DNA of 55,185 nt from an uncultured bacterium (lineage in GTDB: Bacteria > Actinomycetota > Coriobacteriia > Coriobacteriales > Coriobacteriaceae), in NCBI GenBank assembly GCA_905214465.1, contig CAJMMD010000016.1, forward strand, positions 1 through 55,185, in the 5' to 3' direction. Position numbers and translations under genes: made by a program. Positions 1 to 6,623 of this stretch are shown here, one piece after another. Under the pieces are notes generated by a model. It searched no databases, was not told the DNA's origin, and was given only the letters and a program-made list of their open reading frames with translations. Position 1 is the stretch's first letter; every line of letters begins with the position of its first letter.

Positions 1-74
1 CCCTGCGGTCGCTCTCCCCGCTGGAGTGCTCGGAGGGCGTCAGGCCGACCCACGCCGTGAACGAGCGGGCGTTC
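1..74 (-). mobile_element. IS110-family transposase fragment at contig edge
   Basis: Read on the minus strand, this stretch encodes the conserved C-terminal segment of an IS110 transposase (NARSFTAWVGLTPSEHSSGE). The same segment occurs near the right end of the window. Bases 1-55 are the exact reverse complement of 55131-55185, and similarity continues to about base 74 with two mismatches (56 and 58). Beyond that the sequence is unrelated and runs into the galM terminator. So the copy lacks its N-terminal part here; its C-terminal part lies outside the window. It is probably a 5'-truncated remnant rather than an intact element. Confidence 0.8.
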
Positions 75-84
75 GACTGGATAG

Positions 85-118
85 AAAAACGCCCGTCGGC
101 GGTGGTGCCGGCGGGCGC
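85..118 (-). terminator. Intrinsic terminator of galM
   Basis: On the minus strand a GC-rich stem (CGCCCGCCGGC pairing with GCCGACGGGCG, one mismatch) is followed by TTTTT. It lies 28 bases past the galM stop. A near-copy of this hairpin ends galT at 15263-15302. Confidence 0.8.
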
Positions 119-145
119 TGCTGTGCGATATGTTGCGTTGTGGGC

Positions 146-1198
146 TTAGTGCCTCATAAAGTGGTACTCGATCACATTGCTGTAGGGGTGACCCGGGCCC
201 ACGATGCCCTGCGGGAACAGCGGCTGGTGCGGCGTGTCGGGGTACATCTCTGCCTCGAGGGCAAAGCCGGCGCCCCAGCCGTAGTTGGCATCGTCCTTGG
301 CGTGCTCGTCGCCCAACCAATTGCCGGTGTAGAGCTGCACGCCCGGGGCGGTGGTGTAGTAGTCCAGCTCGCGGCCGGTCCACATCTCCTCGACGTGCAT
401 CGCGCGGCGCAGATTACGGCCGTACTGATAGCCATCGATACACAGGCAGTGATCATAGCCACGGGCCTGCTTAATCTGCGGGTCGTCGGCCTCCATGCCG
501 GGAGCGACGGGGCGCAGCATGCGGAAGTCAAACGGCGTGCCCTCGACTGGAGCGATTTCGCCGGTGGGAATGTTCTGGTCATCAATGGGCAGGTAGTGGG
601 CGGCGTTGGCGACAAAGAAATGTTCGCAGTCCATGCCGGCGTTATGACCGGCAAGGTTAAAGTACGTGTGGTTGGTCATGGACACGTAGGTGGCGCGGTC
701 GCTCTCGCAGCCATACTCGATGCGGAAGACGCCGGTGCGCGTAACGGTAAACACGGCTGTAAAGGTTCGGTTGCCGGGCAGGCCCAGCTCGCCGTCCTTA
801 AGCGAGGTGGTCATGCGCACGGTGTTATGGACCTCGTCGAGCTCAACATCCCACACGCGTTTATGCAGGCCGTGCTCAAGATCGCTGTGCAGGTTGTTGG
901 TGCCCTCGTTGGCAGGCATATGCCAGTCCGTGCCGTCGATGGTGATCGTGGCGCCCGCGGTGCGGTTTGCCACGGGGCCGATGGTCGCGCCAAAGCAGGC
1001 GGGGTTGTCAAAGTAATCCTCGAGCTTATCGAAGCCCAGCACCACATCGCGCACGTTGCCGGGAATGTCGGGCACATCGATACCCAGCACGGTGGCGCCA
1101 TAGTCCATAATGCGAACGCAGATCTCGGGCCCGTTGAGGGTGTAACGATGAACGGGGGTACCGCACGGCGCGGTGCCGAAAAGCTCGGAAGTGATCAT
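146..1198 (-). CDS. galM: Aldose 1-epimerase (mutarotase)
   Basis: About 350 residues, the normal length for GalM. It interconverts the alpha and beta anomers of galactose or glucose in the cytoplasm, feeding galactokinase. Family features are the N-terminal YGATVLGIDVPD segment, the NRTAG motif, NEGTNNLHSD, the catalytic-histidine segment TNHTYFNL and a C-terminal glutamate region (GFALEAEMYPDTPHQ). The ATG at 1198 was chosen because an AGGA ribosome site precedes it; the frame is open 20 codons further upstream without one. It is divergent from the DeoR regulator at 1405, and the shared 206-base promoter region carries the DeoR-type direct repeat at 1355. Confidence 0.92.
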   Translation of the reverse strand: MITSELFGTAPCGTPVHRYTLNGPEICVRIMDYGATVLGIDVPDIPGNVRDVVLGFDKLEDYFDNPACFGATIGPVANRTAGATITIDGTDWHMPANEGTNNLHSDLEHGLHKRVWDVELDEVHNTVRMTTSLKDGELGLPGNRTFTAVFTVTRTGVFRIEYGCESDRATYVSMTNHTYFNLAGHNAGMDCEHFFVANAAHYLPIDDQNIPTGEIAPVEGTPFDFRMLRPVAPGMEADDPQIKQARGYDHCLCIDGYQYGRNLRRAMHVEEMWTGRELDYYTTAPGVQLYTGNWLGDEHAKDDANYGWGAGFALEAEMYPDTPHQPLFPQGIVGPGHPYSNVIEYHFMRH

Positions 1199-1354
1199 TT
1201 GGTTCCTAACATCGAGGTATTTCCGACAAACTGTAGCGCGAACAGGCGAGATTATCACTACACCCCACTAAAGCTGGGGGTATTTTTCTCAAAAAAGTGA
1301 TGATTGGAGCTGCGCGGGCGTTCATTTTTGACGCGTACGAGTCTGATACAATTT

Positions 1355-1372
1355 GTTCGTTACTGTTTGAAT
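1355..1372 (+). promoter_or_regulatory. Candidate operator of the DeoR/LacR regulator
   Basis: GTTC at 1355 and GTTTGAAT at 1365 form a direct repeat of 10-base period (GTTC-N6-GTTYRAAT). It lies just downstream of a possible -10 box (TACAAT) for the regulator gene. The same arrangement recurs at 9794 and 9875 (before lacF) and at 11979 (before lacA). DeoR-family repressors commonly bind direct repeats. The link to the 1405 gene is inference from this distribution. Confidence 0.55.
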
Positions 1373-1404
1373 GATATGCGCGCAAAGAACGGCGAGGATT
1401 CATC

Positions 1405-2169
1405 GTGATTAAGGCAGAGCGACAGGATAAGGTTCGTCAGCTGCTCGAGGAGCAGGGCACGGTCTCGGTCAAAGAGATTTCGGATGCGCTGGGCGTATCG
1501 GACATGACAATCCGCCGCGACCTCGAAGAACTTGCGAGCCTAGGAGAGATCGAGCGCGTGCATGGCGGAGCCCGCAGTGCACAGGGCCGTCCCCACGCTA
1601 TGTTGCGCCATGAGTATTCGCACAGCGAAAAGCGCACTAAGCATGCCGAGGAAAAGCTGCAGATCGCACGCCGTGCCGTGGAGCTTATCGAGGAAGGCTC
1701 GACCATCTTCTTGGGTACGGGCACCACGGTTGAGCAGATGGCTTCGATGCTGCCGGCGTTTCGCCTGCGCATTGTGACCAATTCGCTTTCGGTGTTTAAC
1801 TTGCTCGAGGCGCGCGAAGACTGCGACCTGTGCCTCGTGGGCGGCATGTATCGCCGCCGCACCGCCGCCTTTGTGGGGCCCATGGCCGAGGATACCCTGC
1901 GCGCGCTGGGAATCGACGCAGCCTATATCGGCGCCAACGGCATCTTGGACGGTGACGTGTCTACGTCCAACATGGACGAGGGCCGTATCCAGCAGCTCGC
2001 CTTTAGCAAGGCGGACTCGCGCTATCTGATCGCCGACTCCAGCAAGATCGGCAAGCGCGACTTCTATACCTTCTGCCGTCTGGACAGCCTGGACGCCGTG
2101 GTGTGCGAGCCGGGTATTGCTGATGGAGATCGCGCCGCCATCGAGGAGCACACGCAGGTCATCTGCTAG
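1405..2169 (+). CDS. DeoR-family transcriptional regulator, probable lactose/tagatose-pathway repressor (LacR-like)
   Basis: 254 residues with the full DeoR layout. The N-terminal winged helix contains VSDMTIRRDLEELASLGEIERVHGGA (about residues 30-56), and a DeoRC sugar-phosphate sensor domain follows (GTGTTVEQM, VTNSLSVFNLL, LVGGMYRRRTAAFVGPMAE, ADSSKIGKRDF). Such proteins usually release DNA when a phosphosugar of their pathway binds. The start is GTG at 1405 preceded by a GGCGAGGAT ribosome site. A GTTC-N6-GTTYRAAT repeat sits in its own promoter and in those of lacF and lacA, which suggests it controls the lac tagatose genes and itself. The effector is unknown; in lactococci LacR responds to tagatose-6-phosphate. 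Confidence 0.85.
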   Translation: MIKAERQDKVRQLLEEQGTVSVKEISDALGVSDMTIRRDLEELASLGEIERVHGGARSAQGRPHAMLRHEYSHSEKRTKHAEEKLQIARRAVELIEEGSTIFLGTGTTVEQMASMLPAFRLRIVTNSLSVFNLLEAREDCDLCLVGGMYRRRTAAFVGPMAEDTLRALGIDAAYIGANGILDGDVSTSNMDEGRIQQLAFSKADSRYLIADSSKIGKRDFYTFCRLDSLDAVVCEPGIADGDRAAIEEHTQVIC

Positions 2170-2189
2170 CAAGTGCTGCGGGAGATATC

Positions 2190-2495
2190 TTAGACCAGAC
2201 GGGCGTAGTCCTGTGACTGATGAAAGATATGGGCGATATAGATTGTTTCGTGCTCAAACTTGTATAGACACACGTAGTTGTTGACGGGAAACGATCGGTA
2301 ATTACGTGCCGCCAGCTCTTGCATGTGCGAGAGGGGACGTAAAAGCGGCTGCTCGCGAAGCAGGTCAAGCTGATATTCAAACTCAGCGACATAATTGCCT
2401 GCTGCACGCGGATTCTTGAGGATTTGAGCAAGGTATCCGACAATACTCTCGTACTCATATCGCGCGCTTTTGAGGATTACGACGTTATAGGTCAT
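2190..2495 (-). CDS. RelE/ParE-family toxin of a type II toxin-antitoxin system
   Basis: 101 residues, the usual size. ParE/RelE features include an early helix (KSARYEYESIVGYLAQILKNPRAAGNYVAEFE), the segment LLREQPLLRPLSHMQELAARNYRSFPVNNYVCLYKFE and a C-terminal strand (IYIAHIFHQSQDY). ParE members poison gyrase and RelE members cleave mRNA on ribosomes; the sequence alone does not settle which applies. The start codon lies inside the end of the antitoxin gene (11-base overlap), the usual coupling in such operons. It is convergent with the DeoR gene. Confidence 0.85.
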   Translation of the reverse strand: MTYNVVILKSARYEYESIVGYLAQILKNPRAAGNYVAEFEYQLDLLREQPLLRPLSHMQELAARNYRSFPVNNYVCLYKFEHETIYIAHIFHQSQDYARLV

Positions 2496-2751
2496 ATTTG
2501 TCTCGTATCGACGCCGCGAAGGATTCGTAGTCGCTGTAGTCGCCTTGCGATATTTCGTCTTCTGCCAACATCATACGAGACAGCAGTTTTGCCTTGGCGA
2601 TTTCTTCTTGCATGAGGCGATACTGGTCGCTGCTGATGCAGTGCATGGCCTCGTAGCCGTTCTTAGTTACGGTGACGTCGCGCTCAGACTCAACAAGTGC
2701 GGTGAATGTGGCAGTGTCCTTCATGTCTCGGACGGGCACACAGATGGGCAT
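2485..2751 (-). CDS. Phd/YefM-type antitoxin
   Basis: 88 residues starting MPICVPVRDMKDTATFTALV. The Phd/YefM DNA-binding fold is seen in VRDMKDTATFTALVESERDVTVTKNGYEAMHCIS, and an acidic C-terminal tail (ISQGDYSDYESFAASIRDKYDL) would wrap the toxin. The frame is open 46 codons upstream, but the ATG at 2751 has a GGAG site seven bases away. It is first in the two-gene operon and probably represses it. A 57-nt palindromic element lies about 65 bases upstream. Confidence 0.85.
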   Translation of the reverse strand: MPICVPVRDMKDTATFTALVESERDVTVTKNGYEAMHCISSDQYRLMQEEIAKAKLLSRMMLAEDEISQGDYSDYESFAASIRDKYDL

Positions 2752-2817
2752 AAGTATCTCCTTCGCATTGGGACATAATTGTACCACGCCGTATCGAATA
2801 GTCGGCATCGTTGAATT

Positions 2818-2874
2818 GTCTTGATCTGTAACAGATAGACGCCCAAAACCGGGTTTAGTGTTACAGATCGAGAC
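2818..2874. repeat. 57-nt palindromic element, copy 1
   Basis: Left arm 2818-2833 (GTCTTGATCTGTAACA), loop 2834-2858 (25 nt) and right arm 2859-2874 (TGTTACAGATCGAGAC). Arm and loop sizes match the six other copies in the window. Its loop differs from the loop of the copy at 4855 by one base. It lies between the antitoxin gene and the ATPase at 3054. Confidence 0.85.
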
Positions 2875-2903
2875 GGCTCGGCATAGCATCCGTTATGCGT
2901 AAA

Positions 2904-3021
2904 GCTCGGTATTACTGTATGTCTCAACCATTGCAATGGTCGGTATTTTTGTAGCTATAAGCTCATTTAAAGCTCGGTATTTTTGTATTATTAGATATAT
3001 CTGAAGGTCGGTATTTTTGTA
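2904..3021 (+). repeat. Tandem direct-repeat array, four cores at 34-nt period, upstream of ATPase gene 1
   Basis: The 16-nt core GGTCGGTATTTTTGTA (G/C at the second base) begins at 2904, 2938, 2972 and 3006, exactly 34 nt apart. The first copy reads TTACT in place of TTTTT. The 18-nt stretches between cores are unrelated to each other. The array ends 32 bases before the ATPase start codon. It could be an operator array or multiple promoters (each core contains a TATTTT). The 302-base gap between the antitoxin and the ATPase holds only this array and the palindrome at 2818. Confidence 0.85.
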
Positions 3022-3053
3022 AACTAGCACGTAAATTATGCTGAGGTGAGATT

Positions 3054-4424
3054 ATGTTTAAACGGAAGGCATATGATCGTCTGCAGGAGTGGAAAGAACG
3101 CTCGCAAGGGCGCACTGCGGTGCTTATTGAGGGTGCAAGACGCGTTGGCAAAACGACGCTCGTCAAGTGCTTCGCGCAAAATGAATACAAGGATTATCTG
3201 TACATTGACTTTTCGGCTGCTAGCAAAGCCACGCTCGATATATTTCTGAACCATCGTGAAGATGTCGATCTTTTTTTACGCATGCTTCAGCTGCAGTATG
3301 GTAAGGCCCTCGAACCGAGAGAGTCGCTGGTCATTTTTGATGAAGTGCAGCGGTTCCCCATCGCGCGCGAATACATAAAGCATCTTGTAGAAGACGGCAG
3401 ATTTGATTACATCGAGACAGGCTCTCTTGTCTCCATCAAAAAGAATGTCGATAGCATTGTCATACCGTCAGAGGAAGAAAGAATCCCTCTCGAGCCCCTC
3501 GATTTTGAGGAGTATCTTTGGGCGACCGGAAAAGATCTTTATGCAGAAGAGATCCGTAAAGCGCGCGAATCTCGGACCGCGCTTCCGGACGGCGTTCATG
3601 CGACGTGCATGAGATTATTTGATGAGTATATGCTTGTCGGTGGTATGCCTCAGTCGGTCGACTCCTTTGTGGCAGAGAATGATTTTAGAGGATGCGACAG
3701 GGTTAAACGGCAGATTATCGCACTGTACAGGGAGGACATTGCCAAGTTTGGAGGTTCGGACGCTAGACGTGCGCGGGCGGTTTATGACGATATTCCGGGT
3801 CAATTATCTGCGGCAAATAAACGGTTCAAATTTGACAGCTTGGAGAAGGGGTCCCGTTTTGAGACATATGAGTCGGCGTTAATCTGGCTTGAGGATGCGC
3901 GACTGATTAACCGTTGCTATTTATGCAGTGATCCGAGCGTGGGTTACCGCCTGCACGAGGACGCGTCTTCGCTTAAATGCTATATGGCGGACACGGGATT
4001 GCTCGTGAGCTTGGCGTTTGATGATGGTCCGGACCTTATGGATGTTCATAGAGACATTCAATTTGGAAGAATTTCAATTAATAAAGGAATGCTAATCGAG
4101 AACATCGTGGCGCAGCAGCTTAAGAGTCTGGGGCATTCGCTTTTTTATTACAGCTGGCAGGAGCCTTCCAAAACAGAGGGGAGTCGGCCCAGAACGCGTG
4201 AAATTGATTTTCTTGTTTCGCGCGGCTTTGAAGACGCGGCTGGAAAACCGCGGGTCACTCCTGTTGAAGTTAAATCTTCCAAATCGTATTCAACAATCTC
4301 GCTTGACGATTTCGGCAGACGATTCGAACGACGAGTCGGAGAAGAGATAGTTCTTCACCCAAAACAGCTCAGGGCTGAAGGGCATAGGATATATCTACCT
4401 CTGTATATGACGATCTTTATCTGA
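3054..4424 (+). CDS. AAA-family ATPase with C-terminal DUF4143/PD-(D/E)XK-like domain (ATPase 1)
   Basis: 456 residues. The N-terminal AAA_14-type ATPase domain has Walker A GARRVGKT (27-34), Walker B SLVIFDEVQ (91-99) and a sensor-like ETGS segment. The C-terminal DUF4143 region contains YMADTGLL and the nuclease-fold signature REIDFLVSRG ... TPVEVKSSKS, where D, E and K are in the usual PD-(D/E)XK positions. The biochemical role of this very common family is not established. The start has a GAGGTGAG ribosome site. It is a single gene bounded upstream by a 34-nt-period repeat array and a palindromic element and downstream by four more palindromes. AT-richer codon use than its neighbours fits horizontal transfer. 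Confidence 0.85.
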   Translation: MFKRKAYDRLQEWKERSQGRTAVLIEGARRVGKTTLVKCFAQNEYKDYLYIDFSAASKATLDIFLNHREDVDLFLRMLQLQYGKALEPRESLVIFDEVQRFPIAREYIKHLVEDGRFDYIETGSLVSIKKNVDSIVIPSEEERIPLEPLDFEEYLWATGKDLYAEEIRKARESRTALPDGVHATCMRLFDEYMLVGGMPQSVDSFVAENDFRGCDRVKRQIIALYREDIAKFGGSDARRARAVYDDIPGQLSAANKRFKFDSLEKGSRFETYESALIWLEDARLINRCYLCSDPSVGYRLHEDASSLKCYMADTGLLVSLAFDDGPDLMDVHRDIQFGRISINKGMLIENIVAQQLKSLGHSLFYYSWQEPSKTEGSRPRTREIDFLVSRGFEDAAGKPRVTPVEVKSSKSYSTISLDDFGRRFERRVGEEIVLHPKQLRAEGHRIYLPLYMTIFI

Positions 4425-4434
4425 TCGGTGGAAT

Positions 4435-4467
4435 GCGGTCCTGTGGCTCATTGAACCGCAGGACCGC
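4435..4467 (+). terminator. Possible terminator hairpin after ATPase 1
   Basis: Perfect 9-bp stem GCGGTCCTG / CAGGACCGC with a 15-nt loop, 10 bases past the ATPase stop. No clear U-run follows, so termination is uncertain. Bases 4468-4693 show no gene or structure that I can support. Confidence 0.4.
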
Positions 4468-4693
4468 GTATCGTTGGGGGTTTATTGTGATAATGCGCGC
4501 AAGCTAAGCCGGGGATCGAGTTTTCGGGATATGTCGGTGAAGTTCCGTCACCGCGGACTGGGTGTCCGTGCGCCCGACGAGGTCGTTGCGTGCCTAGAAG
4601 CCCCGAGCTCCAGAAGCCGTACGCTTGTTTCGGGCGTGCTGGTCGAATGCTCCAGCGTGAAAGACCTACGGGTGTAGCTTGCTCGGTCTGTTT

Positions 4694-4992
4694 GTCTCGA
4701 TCTGTAACAGCTAGGACTGAAAAACTCGGCTACGTGTTACAGGTTGAGATTTTTCGGCTAGGTCTAATCTATTCATCTCGATCTGTAACAGGTGGGGGCG
4801 AAATAACCGGCTAACTGTTATAGATTGAGATTGAGAGGATTGGCCGGTACGTTTGTCTCAATCCGTAACAGGTAGACGCCCAAAACCGGGTTTAGTGTTA
4901 CAGATCGAGACAATTCGGCCCGGCCCACCCCGTTCATCTCGATCTGTAACAGTTGGGGCCGAAACCGCGGGTCAGATGTTACAGATTGAGAC
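4694..4992. repeat. Array of four 57-nt palindromic elements, 80-81-nt period
   Basis: Units begin at 4694, 4775, 4855 and 4936. Each has a 16-nt left arm (consensus GTCTCGATCTGTAACA), a loop of exactly 25 nt and a 16-nt right arm (consensus TGTTACAGATTGAGAC). Units are separated by 24, 23 and 24 nt. Loops vary but share a loose GAAAnnCGGnT core, so they are not random spacers. The array lies between ATPase 1 and the lacG terminator. Related copies are at 2818, 22210 and 22291. As RNA each unit would form a strong hairpin; as DNA each could be a protein-binding palindrome. It is not a CRISPR array. Confidence 0.85.
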
Positions 4993-5011
4993 AAGCGGCT
5001 CCCGGTCCGCC

Positions 5012-5060
5012 CAAACACAAAGGCCGGGGGCGGCGCGCCGTGTGACGTGCCGCCCCCGGC
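5012..5060 (-). terminator. Terminator of lacG
   Basis: A perfect 12-bp stem (GCCGGGGGCGGC / GCCGCCCCCGGC) with a 14-nt loop lies 54 bases past the lacG stop on the minus strand. The following tail, CTTTGTGTTTG, is moderately U-rich. Confidence 0.65.
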
Positions 5061-5113
5061 TGAGAAATGGGGACAAGCTATGTGAGTGGGGCAATGCCGC
5101 TCGTCGCAAGTCG

Positions 5114-6553
5114 CTAGTCCAGACGACGGGTCTGCGCCACGTGCTTGTACCAGTAGGCGCTTGCCTTGGGCGTGCGCTTCTGGGTTTCAAAGTCTACGTA
5201 GAAGAAGCCATAGCGTTTGTTGTAGCCGTTGGTCCAGGAGAACTGATCCTGCAGGCTCCACAGGAAGTAGCCGCCCACGTTGACGCCCACCTCCATGGCC
5301 TTGAGCAGCCAACGCAAGTGCTGCTCGATGTAGTCGATGCGCGGCTGGTCGTCCACAAAACCGTCCTTGTAGGGGTCCTTGTAGCCCATGCCGTTCTCGG
5401 TGATGAAGATCTGCTTGTAGTTGGGGTAGCGCTGCTTAATGTAGACGAGCAGATCGAACAGACCCTCGGGATAGATGATCCAGTCCCAGTCGGTGGTGGG
5501 GATGCCGGGCTTGTTCACATGCTCACCAATACCCTTAACGCGCCAGCGGCCGGTGCCCTTCTCGCCCGTACCGTTGTGGTGCAGGTCGTTCTCGCCGTCG
5601 TAAGCCTTGAGGAAGCGGCACTGGTAGTTGTTAACGCCCAGGTAGTCGTTGTAGAGCGCTGCCTCGCGCATAATCTCGAGGTCCTCGTCCAGGATCTCGA
5701 TGGTGCCGCCCGAGACGGCAGCCAGGCGGTTGGCGCACTCGAGGGTGTCGGGAGCATAGTCCCCGCGGAAGGTGGCGTCGAGCAGGAACTGGTTTTGCAG
5801 CACGTGCTCGTTGTTGGCGGCCTTGATGTCGGCGGGGTCGTTCTCGTTGAGGGGGTACTTAAACTCCAGCGACTGGATGACGCCGATCTTGCCCTTAAAG
5901 CCGCCGTTGTGGAAGGCCAGCACAGCCTTGGCGTGGGCGAGCATCATGTTGTGCTCGCACTGGAAGGCCTCGGCCAGATGAGCTTTGACGCCGCCGGGGA
6001 AGGTGCCCTCGATGTAGGTGTTGGAGGCGTCGGCCCAGATCTCGTTAAAGGTGAACCAGTAGGTCACCTGGTCGGCGTACTCCTTAAAGCAGAAGGTGGC
6101 AAAGTCCACAAAGGCATCGATGGTCTCGCGGTTGAGGAAGTCGCCCTTCTCAAAGAGGGGAAGCGGCGTATCGAAGTGATGCAGCGTGACGAACGGCTCA
6201 ACATGGTGCTTATGGCACTCGGCGAAGAGATCGTGGTAGAACTGGACGCCCTCGGGGTTGATTTCGCCGGTGCCGTTGGGGAAGATGCGGCTCCAGGCAA
6301 TGGAGAGGCGAATGCCGTTGATGCCAAACTCCTCGCACAGCTCCAGATCGACGGGGTACTGGTTGTAGAAGTCGGAAGCGGGATCGGGGGAAAAGCGCCC
6401 CTGGGCTTCCAGAAAGTCGTCCCAGGCAACCTTGCCCTTACCGTGAGTGCGGGTCTCGCCCTCTACCTGGTAGGCAGCGGTGGCGCCGCCAAAGACAAAG
6501 CCCTCGGGAAACTGCGCGGGCGGGTTGGTGACGCTAGCAGGATTAACGGACAT
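5114..6553 (-). CDS. lacG: 6-phospho-beta-galactosidase (GH1)
   Basis: 479 residues, typical for LacG. It hydrolyses lactose-6-phosphate in the cytoplasm to glucose and galactose-6-phosphate. GH1 features: N-terminal FPEGFVFGGATAAYQVEG, acid/base glutamate in TFNEIW (about residue 170) and nucleophile glutamate in ITENGMGY (about residue 385). The stretch PASDFYNQYPVDLELCEEFG and the C-terminal SWTNGYNKRYGFFYVDF closely resemble lactococcal and staphylococcal LacG. The phosphate-site signature SWTNGYxKRYG favours phospho-galactosidase over plain beta-glucosidase. It is the second gene of a lacE-lacG operon (70-base gap). Confidence 0.93.
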   Translation of the reverse strand: MSVNPASVTNPPAQFPEGFVFGGATAAYQVEGETRTHGKGKVAWDDFLEAQGRFSPDPASDFYNQYPVDLELCEEFGINGIRLSIAWSRIFPNGTGEINPEGVQFYHDLFAECHKHHVEPFVTLHHFDTPLPLFEKGDFLNRETIDAFVDFATFCFKEYADQVTYWFTFNEIWADASNTYIEGTFPGGVKAHLAEAFQCEHNMMLAHAKAVLAFHNGGFKGKIGVIQSLEFKYPLNENDPADIKAANNEHVLQNQFLLDATFRGDYAPDTLECANRLAAVSGGTIEILDEDLEIMREAALYNDYLGVNNYQCRFLKAYDGENDLHHNGTGEKGTGRWRVKGIGEHVNKPGIPTTDWDWIIYPEGLFDLLVYIKQRYPNYKQIFITENGMGYKDPYKDGFVDDQPRIDYIEQHLRWLLKAMEVGVNVGGYFLWSLQDQFSWTNGYNKRYGFFYVDFETQKRTPKASAYWYKHVAQTRRLD

Positions 6554-6623
6554 GATGAAATATCCAATCGTCTAAATCGAAGTGCCAGCCGGCTGTTGAT
6601 GGTCGGCTGGCTCTGAGCGTTAC

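Noticed and set aside
2904..3021. Short CRISPR array
   Set aside because: Cores of 16 nt and fillers of 18 nt are too short, and there is no Cas context; an upstream binding array is simpler.
4474..4677. 67-codon open frame after ATPase 1
   Set aside because: No ribosome site or recognisable features; basic random-like translation.
4694..4992. CRISPR array
   Set aside because: Repeats are inverted arms, not direct repeats; the loops are related to each other and reused at 2818; no cas genes.
5114..6553. Beta-glucosidase or 6-phospho-beta-glucosidase
   Set aside because: LacG-type signatures and the adjacent lactose PTS favour 6-phospho-beta-galactosidase.
4853..6616. Open frame of 587 codons on the plus strand
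   Set aside because: Antisense shadow of lacG in GC-rich DNA; low-complexity Val/Leu/Gly translation, no family motif or ribosome site.
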